A stretch of 15,327 nt of DNA from Nitrospirota bacterium. GTDB taxonomy: Bacteria; Nitrospirota; Nitrospiria; Nitrospirales; UBA8639. Each line of letters starts with the position of its first letter. Position 1 is the first letter of the stretch. Positions 1-7,030 of this stretch are shown piece by piece. Location: NCBI GenBank assembly GCA_003233615.1, contig QIMB01000242.1:1-15327 (forward strand), written 5' to 3'. A program made the position numbers and the translations under genes. The notes under the pieces are model-generated. The model saw only the letters and a program-made list of their open reading frames with translations, was not told the origin of the DNA and made no database searches.

Positions 1-301
1 GTCCTGTGACAAGATGACCTCCCATTCGCGCATTCAGTTTCATCGCTCGTTCCAAATTCAGAGGTGTGCCTACTGGAACAGTGCCAAGAGTAGTACGATT
101 CAACGTTTCAGTCGATACATCAACCGAAAAATTCTGGTCTGAAATGTTGCTGACGGTCAGACAGGTCCCTGAGATACTGACGCTATCTCCAATATGGAGA
201 TCATCCAAAATAACCGATGCCAGGATTGAAAACTTCGCACCCCCCAGGCCTTTCTCAATACCCTGAACTGCCCCCAATTCTTCCACAATCCCACTAAACA
301 T
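1..301 (-). CDS. ribE: Riboflavin synthase (alpha chain), N-terminal 100 residues, cut by the window edge
   Basis: Riboflavin synthase turns two 6,7-dimethyl-8-ribityllumazines into riboflavin plus a pyrimidinedione, the last step of cytosolic vitamin B2 synthesis. The visible part reads MFSGIVEELG at the start, then GDSVSISGTCLTV (about residues 42-54), an ETLNRTTLG stretch, LNLERAMKLN, and GGHLVTG at the edge. These are the conserved blocks of the first lumazine-binding barrel of the family. The second barrel lies outside the window. The ATG is at 301-299, and a good TAAGGAG ribosome site sits 5 bases upstream, overlapping the stop codon of the small membrane protein gene before it, so the two are probably translationally coupled. 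The symbol could also be written ribC in some naming schemes. The family call is very secure. Confidence 0.95.
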   Translation of the reverse strand, partial: MFSGIVEELGAVQGIEKGLGGAKFSILASVILDDLHIGDSVSISGTCLTVSNISDQNFSVDVSTETLNRTTLGTVPVGTPLNLERAMKLNARMGGHLVTG

Positions 302-305
302 ACGG

Positions 306-312
306 CTCCTTA
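306..312 (-). promoter_or_regulatory. Ribosome binding site of ribE overlapping the upstream stop codon
   Basis: On the minus strand the sequence TAAGGAG contains both the TAA stop of the 46-residue membrane protein gene and a near-ideal Shine-Dalgarno for ribE. The overlap fixes the ribE start at 301 and suggests that ribosomes ending on the small gene reinitiate on ribE. Confidence 0.75.
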
Positions 313-450
313 TAGCTGTTCGTCAGTCTCATCGTCTTTTTTTAAAATAATGGTTTTAAGCACATAAATGACCGCGCCAATTAAAATCACGACACCTACG
401 CCGGCAAGAATTGCAATAATAATATCACCTGTTCCCTTTACTTCATCCAT
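310..450 (-). CDS. Small single-pass membrane protein, 46 residues, unknown function
   Basis: I do not recognise this gene. It starts with MDEVKGTGD, has one continuous hydrophobic segment at about residues 9-31 (rich in I, V, L, A and G), then a short KTIILKK stretch and an acidic tail DDETDEQL. The charge pattern, with lysines just after the segment, suggests the C-terminal end faces the cytoplasm. The case for a real gene is a GAGGAAG ribosome site about 8 bases before the ATG at 450, the stop codon embedded in the ribE ribosome site, and close spacing on both sides (34 bases to the transporter stop, 8 bases to ribE). It may be a small accessory subunit or a membrane microprotein; nothing in the sequence says which. 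Confidence 0.7.
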   Translation of the reverse strand: MDEVKGTGDIIIAILAGVGVVILIGAVIYVLKTIILKKDDETDEQL

Positions 451-484
451 AACGTATGCTTCCTCTCTTTTCTTTAAAGAGGCA

Positions 485-1669
485 TTATAGCATGAGGGGT
501 TTCCTGATCCCTATCATCCTAATGTTAAAATACATGGCAGTGATTAACAAAATCATCCCAATACAAAAAAATCCTGCGCCATAGCCGAGTTGATCAATCA
601 AAAGGCCTGCTACCAGGGGACCGCCAGCATGGCCAATATCCATAATAGTGCCGCGCAAACCCATGCCAGCGCCCAGCCCCTTATTGTGGGATAAATCAGC
701 TACCAGCGCCGTGCTTGAAGACGTAACAACCGCTTCTCCAAACCCAAAAGCACCGGCAACCATCAGTAAAATGATGTATCCTTGGATGTGAGGAATCAGT
801 ATCACCATCAATCCACACAAACACAGGCCACCCACAATAAGTGATTGGCGAGAACCTCGATCAGAAACCCGACCCATGAAGGGTTTTGAGACAAATGACG
901 TTAATGCTTGCACACCAAACAACATCCCAATCTCAGCAGCATTCAACCCGATTAATAGTCCGTATAGCGGCAAAAACGCCATTAACGTGCCATTGCCAAC
1001 CATCTTTGCTGCTTCGACAAGACTCGTGATCAGAATCGGTGGACTCTGACAGACACGTCGAAGACCCTCACGCATTTCAGACCATAGCGTTGCGAACGAA
1101 TGATCGGAAACACGAACCACTGGTGACTGAGGAATGAGAAAAAAGAAGAGAACCGCCAGCAGCCCACAGACACCTGCTAACAAAAACACGGGCGAAAATC
1201 CATATTGGTAGACAATCACTCCGCCAATCATCGGGCCTAAGAACCCGCCTCCCTGAGCCGCAGCGGTATACCAGCCAAAGGCTTCGCCTCGTTGTTGTGC
1301 AAACCATTCTCCCACCATGGCTAAAGCCAACGGGGTAAACATGGCCGTTGCTAATCCATGAAACAACCGCAGCACGCCTAACGTCGGCAAATCAGAAATG
1401 AACGGATAAAAAAATGGTGGGATGGCGAAAGCTAAAACTCCGCCGACCATCAATCGTTGACGATTCAGGACATCCGACAGCAAGCCCATCGGCAATTTCA
1501 AAAAAATTCCCGTAACTGTTGAAAGGGACACCATTAAGCCAACCATCAAGGGAGTAGCCCCAAGCGAATCCGCGAGCAGGGCTAAGACTGGACGGCGAAC
1601 CATGTCATAGCTCAGAAAACAACAGAACCCGACGAGACAGAGATAGACAAATGAGCGAGTGGGCTTCAT
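485..1669 (-). CDS. Major facilitator superfamily transporter, 394 residues
   Basis: This is a 12-helix inner-membrane carrier of the major facilitator superfamily, most like the efflux or drug-resistance branch. The length of 394 residues is normal. The first half shows the loop 2-3 signature as GLLSDVLNRQR (about residues 62-72), an arginine in LRLFHGLA (helix 4), and a glycine-rich helix 5 region around YTAAAQGGGFLGPMIGG. A repeat of the loop signature, GRVSDRGSRQ, opens the second half, as expected for the internal duplication of the family. The substrate cannot be told from sequence. The ATG at 1669 has no clear Shine-Dalgarno. The gene is first of a likely three-gene unit with the small membrane protein and ribE. 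It faces away from the CLC gene across a 310-base gap with a strong hairpin. A flavin or drug substrate is possible but would be a guess. Confidence 0.9.
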   Translation of the reverse strand: MKPTRSFVYLCLVGFCCFLSYDMVRRPVLALLADSLGATPLMVGLMVSLSTVTGIFLKLPMGLLSDVLNRQRLMVGGVLAFAIPPFFYPFISDLPTLGVLRLFHGLATAMFTPLALAMVGEWFAQQRGEAFGWYTAAAQGGGFLGPMIGGVIVYQYGFSPVFLLAGVCGLLAVLFFFLIPQSPVVRVSDHSFATLWSEMREGLRRVCQSPPILITSLVEAAKMVGNGTLMAFLPLYGLLIGLNAAEIGMLFGVQALTSFVSKPFMGRVSDRGSRQSLIVGGLCLCGLMVILIPHIQGYIILLMVAGAFGFGEAVVTSSSTALVADLSHNKGLGAGMGLRGTIMDIGHAGGPLVAGLLIDQLGYGAGFFCIGMILLITAMYFNIRMIGIRKPLML

Positions 1670-1979
1670 GCAAACTGGAATGATATTTTTGAGAGACAGA
1701 TGCGAAAAAACGGTGTATTCACCACATGCTACATGTTCATCTCAGCTATATTGATGAGATAAGTCACAACGCTACCAATGCTTCAACGACCTGTCAACGA
1801 CAGGTCGACAGTATCACGCTATGATTGGTTGCCTGTTTGGCAGCACAGGATTCTTCTCAAGAATATTTTTCTAAAGCCTATCGTTAAGATCGGTCCATTG
1901 CTATGGTGAGCGTACGGAACGTCAATTGAAATGATAAGAAGAATTCATACTCTTCATCCACGTTGTCAAATGGCTCGTC
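1670..1979. other. Divergent intergenic region between the MFS and CLC genes
   Basis: No convincing gene lies in these 310 bases. They must hold the start signals for the leftward transporter and the rightward CLC gene, but I could not find a clear -35/-10 pair. Three short hairpins lie in a row: a perfect 9-bp stem at 1787-1807, a 4-bp TGCC/GGCA stem near 1830-1842, and a 6-bp ATTCTT/AAGAAT stem at 1850-1864 followed by a T-rich run. The last codons before 1980 are open in the CLC frame back to a TAA at 1935-1937 and encode hydrophobic residues, so the CLC coding region may once have begun further left. Confidence 0.6.
1787..1807. repeat. Perfect 21-bp inverted repeat (9-bp arms, 3-base loop)
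   Basis: The arms CGACCTGTC and GACAGGTCG are exact reverse complements around a central AAC. There is no T-run directly after it on either strand, so it is a poor fit for a factor-independent terminator. Its place between two divergent transport genes fits an operator for a dimeric repressor, which is inference only. Confidence 0.7.
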
Positions 1980-3223
1980 TTGGCCACTCTCGTTGGTATT
2001 CTGGTGGGTATGGCGAGTACAGGTTTTGTGCTAGGGCTCAACGTCATCATTGATGCAATCGCGGGTGTAACCTGGGCCTATTGGCTACTCCCACTTGGCC
2101 TCGCGTTCTCTGGATGGCTCACTTCCACCCTCGTTCCTGAAGCCGGAGGTCAGGGTGTTGAACGAGTTATTCGGGCTATTCATTTACACTCAGAGAAAAT
2201 ATCATGGAAAATTATTCCGGCAAAAGTTGTGGCGACGATTCTCACGATTGGAATGGGAGGTTCTGCCGGCAATGTCGGCCCGTGCGTACAAATTGGAAGT
2301 GGCCTGTCCTCTTTTCTCGCAGATGTGCTGCGATGTGATTCCTATGATCGAAAAACATTGGTTATCTGTGGTCTCAGTGCGGGATTTGCGTCGATCTTTG
2401 GGGCTCCTTTGGCCGGGGCTTTATTTGGTATTGAAGCATTGTTTGTCGGATCGCTAGCCCATCAAGTCCTTTTCCCATCTGTAGTTGCAGCCCTCATAGG
2501 ACATGTGACGGCCTCATTTCTTGGCATGCCGGATATGAATTTTGTCGCGTCGTCTTTTCCCTCCTTTGATTCGACGCTCTTACTGCTCTCGTTGGTCGGA
2601 GGAGGCATCTTCGGTATTATGTCAATCGTCTTCGTGGAGTGCTTCAACGGCAGCAAACGTCTCATGTATTCCGGCCCTGTGTCTGCCCCCTTGCAAGGTG
2701 CAATCGGCGGTAGTCTTCTACTCGGTATCGCTTGGTTTGTTTCGCCGGAAGTTCTGGGATTAGGGAAAGAAACGATTCAACGAGCTTTGGAAGGGGGCAC
2801 CATCGTATGGGCTCTCATTCTTGGAAAAATTTGACAACCGTTATTACTCTCAATACAGGTGGCAGTGGTGGGATTGTGTTGCCCATCTGTTTCGTGGGAG
2901 CGACGAGTGGGTCCGCACTCGGAGCGCTACTTGGTCAAGACCCTAGCCTGTTTGCCGCATTAGGATTAACAGGGGTGCTGGCCGGGGCAATGAATACTCC
3001 CATTACGGCTGTGTTGTTAGGCTTAGAATTATTCGGTATGTCCAGCGGACCCTATCTGTTCCTGAGTTGCATGATCGCCTATCTGCTTTCAGGACATCGT
3101 AGCGCCATTCCCACGCAATTGCTGCAATTCACGAAAGCTCCGGCTTTACAGGCTTCACACAACCAAGAAATAGGAGAGATTCAACTGACCAGGAAGGAGG
3201 AGAATGAGGACAAGCGGGAATGA
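1980..3223 (+). pseudogene. CLC-family chloride channel/transporter, broken by a frameshift near 2829-2833
   Basis: CLC proteins are dimeric inner-membrane chloride channels or Cl-/H+ exchangers. The first frame (1980-2834) covers the N-terminal two thirds: a GGQGVERVIRAIH stretch, GGSAGNVGPCVQIG (about residues 93-106), and SAGFASIFGAPLAGALFGIE (about 133-152). It stops at a TGA. The -1 frame continues without loss as LTTVITLNTGGSGGIVLP, then NTPITAVLLGLE, ending at 3223. One extra base in the AAAAATTT run at 2825-2832 would restore a normal protein of about 414 residues. The usual gating glutamate of the GREGP motif is valine here (GNVGP, residue 99). The TTG at 1980 is the first standard start in frame, yet hydrophobic codons continue upstream, so the true start is uncertain and a second lesion is possible. 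The gene could be decayed, or the frameshift could be a sequencing error in a homopolymer junction. Confidence 0.85.
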
Positions 3224-3347
3224 GGAAGAGATGGAATCATGCATAACCTATGAGTCTGAGACCTCACTCTTAGGCTTGAGACAACGTCGAACAAACCACC
3301 AAAATCCCATGATTAACACGTGCGTTGCTCCTTTGTCGTGATTGAAC

Positions 3348-3680
3348 TTAGGCTAATGCGTCTTGTTCGGTTGCGCAAATGGCAATGAGGTTATGCAATT
3401 GTAAATTGTTGATCAAATCGCCAACGAAGCCTTGCGGTTCAACCCAGGTGATCCGACGATCTAATTCTTTGAATTTTTGTGAACACAGGACTAAGAACCC
3501 TAGACCAGCACTATCCACAAACGATAATCCGTGCAAATTTAAAATGAGATGTTCACGCTCCGTGTAACAGCATTGATTGATAATCGCTTTCACATGCCAT
3601 CGAGAATACATATCAAGACGGCCATGAAAATCCACAACAGTGGCCCCTTGAATTCCTCGTACAATTACATCTATTGCCAT
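3348..3680 (-). CDS. STAS-domain protein, anti-sigma-factor antagonist type, 110 residues
   Basis: STAS-domain proteins of this size bind anti-sigma or partner-switching kinases and release a regulator when the conserved serine is unphosphorylated. From the ATG at 3680 the protein reads MAIDVIVRGI, then VVDFHGRLDMYS (about residues 15-26), LILNLHGLSFVDSAGLGFL (about 45-63) and a C-terminal helix region. The serine of DSAG (residue 57) is the expected phosphorylation site. The frame stays open to a GTG at 3782, but the extra 34 residues are lysine-rich and unlike the family, which normally begins as MAIDV does here, so I chose 3680. It is a single gene, with no kinase or phosphatase partner in the window. 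It converges on the CLC gene and diverges from the helicase halves. The target regulator is unknown. Confidence 0.88.
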   Translation of the reverse strand: MAIDVIVRGIQGATVVDFHGRLDMYSRWHVKAIINQCCYTEREHLILNLHGLSFVDSAGLGFLVLCSQKFKELDRRITWVEPQGFVGDLINNLQLHNLIAICATEQDALA

Positions 3681-3877
3681 GATCTTAAGAACCTTATCGG
3701 CCTGTTTGATAGGAGCTTGAAACTTTTTTTTGATACGTGCGTCCTTGCTGTCTGTTGTTTGTACATATTCTTTTTCATGCACGAATACATTCTGAAATAA
3801 TCATTTTTTTGTTTTTTCACACACATACGCGTTCTTAGTGTTTTTCCCCTTGCACTCCTGATACACTGCCAGCTTCC

Positions 3878-5737
3878 ATGCCACCAGCTATTCATCCGAT
3901 TGACCTCGTCGACATTCTTCGCCGACATCGCTTAACCCCTGCTATCGTATTTTTAACTTCACGGCGAGGATGTGATGAGGCCATCGATACCTTTATCCAT
4001 AGCTCAGCTGGCGTATCAGCCACACATTCGGAAAAAATACGAACGTTTTTCGAACAATTTGCACAGAACTTTCCTAGCATCGCGAACCACCCGCTCATAT
4101 CGGTGGTGCAAGACTATGGCGTGGCGGCCCATCATGCAGGTCATCTGCCTTCCTGGAAAATTGCCATTGAAGAATTGATGCGTCAGGGATTGCTTGACGC
4201 CGTCTTTGCCACGACCACACTCGCCGCCGGAGTTGATTTTCCCGCACGGACTGTCGTCATTAGCCAATCGAGCGTCCGCAAATCACAAGACTTTATGGAT
4301 TTGACCGTCAGTGAAATTCAGCAATTAGCCGGACGTGGCGGACGACGAGGAAAAGATTTTGTCGGGTTTGTCGTTGTGACGCCTTCACCCTATATTGACC
4401 TTCATGTTCTGGGTAAAGGGCTAACAGGACAACCAGAGCCCATCAATAGCCAATTTGTGGTCTCCTATCCCATGGTGTTGAATTTACTGAACGCGCATTC
4501 GTTAGATCAAATTACAGGACTCTTGGGCAAAAGCTTTGCGCAGTTTCAGTTGAATCAACGTGCAGCCATTCATCAAGACCGCTTAGATGAGGTACATGAG
4601 CAATTGACACCCTACGGACCAAGAGAATGCGTCGACTGGGTCGCTCAGTGGAAAGTCTTTGATTTGGCACGTCGCCGCAAAGCCCATCGACGGCCAATCG
4701 TGAATACCGACTCCCCATATCTAGCAGCGTGTTTGCCGTTTCTTACTCCTGGAAGATTGATCGGTTTAGCCAAGGGCCCCGCAATTATTCTTCGTCATTA
4801 TCGAAGTAAGGGAACCGGCACCCCTATGTTGTCCGTGCTGTATGCCAAAGGAACAATGGGCGAATGCCAAGCACAACGCGTGGTCCATATCTATGATCAC
4901 GTGTATGAATTTCAGCCCATTAGGAACATACCCTGGTGTCCTCCATCCACACTTCACCAATTCAAAGCCATACTTTCCCAATTGCCGACCCGACTGCCTA
5001 CAGTGCCGATATTTGAAGCCACTCATGAACCAGAGGACCCTCTCTTAACAGAAATTGTAACGGATGAATTTGCTTGTCCCACGTGCCCCTCTCATACCGC
5101 CTGTAAAAAAGATGTCGCTCTGGTCTCACGGCTTCAACTGAAAGCCCAACAAGTCACAAAAACTATTAAGGCCTTACGTGATGGACTCTGGCATCAATTC
5201 CAACAAAAAGCAGATGTCTTGCATAAATTTGGCTATCTGACCGCCCATCTTGAATTAACCGTTGAGGGGGAATGGGCACGTTTGATTCGCATCAACCATT
5301 CCTTGCTCATCACAGAACTCATTCGCATGGAAGCCTTCTCCGGAATGGCGCCAGAATTACTGGCCGGGGTGATGGCGAGTATTGCTCATGACGATGATCG
5401 TCCAAGTTCGTATATGCGTCTCTCACCGGGTCTCGCGTCCATGCTCAAGCAAGTGCGACATGTGGGAGAGTCGCTGAGCGCGTATGAAACGGCCCCGTTA
5501 CTGCGATCTGATGTAGCTGCATTAGCAGAACGATGGATTGGCAACACAGAACTGAGTTGGGCCTCATTGGTCCATTCAACGTCGATGGCCGAAGGCGATG
5601 TGTACCGGTTGTTAGCCAGAACGCTGGAATTTCTTTCACAAATATATGGACTCAAAGGGACACACCCGGGTTTGGCAGATACAGCATATCGAGCCATGAT
5701 CAGCATGCGGCGAGAAGTGTTGGCGGAACTCCCATAG
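3878..5737 (+). CDS. C-terminal half of a Ski2-like superfamily 2 helicase (RecA2 plus C-terminal domains), 619 residues
   Basis: The protein starts just before the second RecA domain of a Ski2/Mtr4-like helicase. Visible motifs are PAIVFLTSRRGCDE (motif IV region, residues 21-34), HHAG (85-88), ATTTLAAGVDFPA (motif V, 111-123) and QQLAGRGGRRGKD (motif VI with its arginine fingers, 148-160). A cysteine group follows at C399, C402 and C408 (CPTC...C). The last part, with FGYL and LLITELIRMEAFSGMAPELL (about 450-495), resembles the DSHCT helical region of Ski2-type enzymes. Walker A and the DExH/Q box are missing and lie instead in the next gene downstream. The ATG at 3878 has no ribosome site; the frame is open for only 13 codons upstream, to a TAG at 3836-3838, and holds no other standard start. 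Alone it should not hydrolyse ATP. It could be a subunit of a split enzyme, a broken gene or an assembly product. Confidence 0.85.
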   Translation: MPPAIHPIDLVDILRRHRLTPAIVFLTSRRGCDEAIDTFIHSSAGVSATHSEKIRTFFEQFAQNFPSIANHPLISVVQDYGVAAHHAGHLPSWKIAIEELMRQGLLDAVFATTTLAAGVDFPARTVVISQSSVRKSQDFMDLTVSEIQQLAGRGGRRGKDFVGFVVVTPSPYIDLHVLGKGLTGQPEPINSQFVVSYPMVLNLLNAHSLDQITGLLGKSFAQFQLNQRAAIHQDRLDEVHEQLTPYGPRECVDWVAQWKVFDLARRRKAHRRPIVNTDSPYLAACLPFLTPGRLIGLAKGPAIILRHYRSKGTGTPMLSVLYAKGTMGECQAQRVVHIYDHVYEFQPIRNIPWCPPSTLHQFKAILSQLPTRLPTVPIFEATHEPEDPLLTEIVTDEFACPTCPSHTACKKDVALVSRLQLKAQQVTKTIKALRDGLWHQFQQKADVLHKFGYLTAHLELTVEGEWARLIRINHSLLITELIRMEAFSGMAPELLAGVMASIAHDDDRPSSYMRLSPGLASMLKQVRHVGESLSAYETAPLLRSDVAALAERWIGNTELSWASLVHSTSMAEGDVYRLLARTLEFLSQIYGLKGTHPGLADTAYRAMISMRREVLAELP

Positions 5738-5759
5738 CAGAGATGGGAAAAGGTTAGTT

Positions 5760-6797
5760 ATGAACGACGAAAATCTCAAACTGAAACTCCTGTCCTTGCC
5801 TGTCAAATATTTGCATCAGTTCGCAAAAGGACGTATTCATCGGCATTTCCGACTCGGGAAACGCCAACTCATAGACTGTCTCTTGGCACTCTCTCCAGAT
5901 CAGAAGAAGGCTATCGTCGCGGAACTCCAGCAAAGAGCGCCGCTCTCGACAAAGCCTGAGGCGGAATCAACGATCGCCCAACACCATTCTTCATTTTACC
6001 CGCAACCTTCATCTCCCCATCCAGATAGCCCTGGGGCCACCTCACCATCAATTAACCTTGAAGACCTCCTTGAAGGGATCGGAGTCCCGGAACACGCTCC
6101 CTTTATTCCAGATGCCTGGCAACGACACGCCATAGAGGCGATTGCTCATTCGGATGTGATCGTGAGCGCCCCAACGGGAAGTGGCAAAACCTTTGTCGCG
6201 ACAGAAGCCATTAAACAGGCCATAGCATCCAATCACACGGTGATATACACCTCTCCGCTCAAAGCACTCTCCAACACAAAATATATGGAATTTTCACAGC
6301 AATTCGGGACAGATCAAGTTGGCATTCTTACAGGAGATCGTCGAGACAACGCCCAAGCTCCTCTTCTCATCATGACGACAGAAATTCTGCGAAATATTCT
6401 CTATGATGCGACGAGTGGGGACCCTGACCTACGTCTTCATACCTTAGGATTGGTGATCCTTGATGAATCCCAATATTTAGCAGACCCTGAGCGCGGCGTT
6501 GTCTGGGAGGAGACTCTTATCCTCTGTCCACCTGACACACGACTACTTCTGCTTTCAGCCTCTATTGGAAATCCTCAAGAATTAGCGGAATGGTTAACAT
6601 CGATTCGCCCATCCACATCCTGCCATCTCATCCGACATACCAAACGATCCGTACCCCTACGTGGAATCTATTTACACCCAGCTGGCCAGCTTGTTCCCTT
6701 ATTTGAGAATCGAGACATCCAACAACGAAAAGGCTTTCGATTTCATCCTGAAACCAAACGCCTGTTCAAGGAGTATGAATTTAAATCTTTACATTAA
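5760..6797 (+). CDS. N-terminal half of a Ski2-like superfamily 2 helicase (RecA1 domain), 345 residues
   Basis: This is the first half of the same kind of helicase, placed after its second half. A basic N-terminal segment (KYLHQFAKGRIHRHF, about residues 17-30) and a Pro/Ser-rich linker (about 61-98) come first. Then come a Q-motif-like PDAWQRHAIEAI (117-128), Walker A SAPTGSGKT (136-144), motif Ia YTSPLKALSN (163-172), TGDR (191-194), TTEILRN (206-212), a DESQ box (235-238), ADPERGVVWEE and motif III SAS (266-268). The protein ends at FKSLH, just where the linker to RecA2 would start. The C-half begins PPAIHPIDLVDILRR, so the two ends appear to join with little or nothing missing. The ATG is 22 bases after the C-half stop, with GGGAAAAGG upstream, so the two are probably co-translated. 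Codon usage looks like that of its neighbours, with no sign of decay. Confidence 0.87.
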   Translation: MNDENLKLKLLSLPVKYLHQFAKGRIHRHFRLGKRQLIDCLLALSPDQKKAIVAELQQRAPLSTKPEAESTIAQHHSSFYPQPSSPHPDSPGATSPSINLEDLLEGIGVPEHAPFIPDAWQRHAIEAIAHSDVIVSAPTGSGKTFVATEAIKQAIASNHTVIYTSPLKALSNTKYMEFSQQFGTDQVGILTGDRRDNAQAPLLIMTTEILRNILYDATSGDPDLRLHTLGLVILDESQYLADPERGVVWEETLILCPPDTRLLLLSASIGNPQELAEWLTSIRPSTSCHLIRHTKRSVPLRGIYLHPAGQLVPLFENRDIQQRKGFRFHPETKRLFKEYEFKSLH

Positions 6798-7030
6798 CAT
6801 TTAAGATAAAACGTAATCCTATACATTCATAATTACGCTTCCGCAAAAAATACATATATGTGGTACAAAAGACTCGCATTGTTGCATGGAACAAACGTAA
6901 CAAAAAACTGGTTACCTAAGATTTATCAGATTAGCTATAAATCCTCTATATTTGTGCAATTTCATATCAAGCATATAAGTTGCTTACTATCATGTGTTTC
7001 CTGGATAAAACGCAGTAATTCACATGGGTA
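6798..7030. other. AT-rich stretch after the helicase halves
   Basis: This 233-base stretch is clearly richer in A and T than the flanking genes. It holds a loose inverted repeat CGTAAT/ATTACG (6812-6817 and 6832-6837) and a 10-bp palindrome ACATATATGT (6850-6859), but no terminator with a T-run. A 57-codon frame at 6858-7031 has no ribosome site and no recognisable product. Its composition resembles the T-rich stretch before the helicase C-half (about 3720-3850), so the permuted helicase pair sits between two AT-rich borders. Confidence 0.6.

Noticed and set aside
66..266. 66-codon open frame on the plus strand
   Set aside because: It is antisense to the well-supported ribE coding region and has no features of its own.
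2825..2834. Programmed -1 ribosomal frameshift in the CLC gene
   Set aside because: In the needed frame the heptamer is A AAA ATT, which does not allow both tRNAs to re-pair, and no strong downstream structure was seen. A mutation or sequencing error explains it better.
3240..3275. Possible terminator between the converging CLC and STAS genes
   Set aside because: The GAGT...ACTC hairpin is imperfect and has no T-run on either strand.
3681..3782. 34-residue upstream extension of the STAS protein from a GTG at 3782
   Set aside because: The extension is lysine-rich and unlike STAS proteins, which begin as MAIDVIVRG does at 3680.
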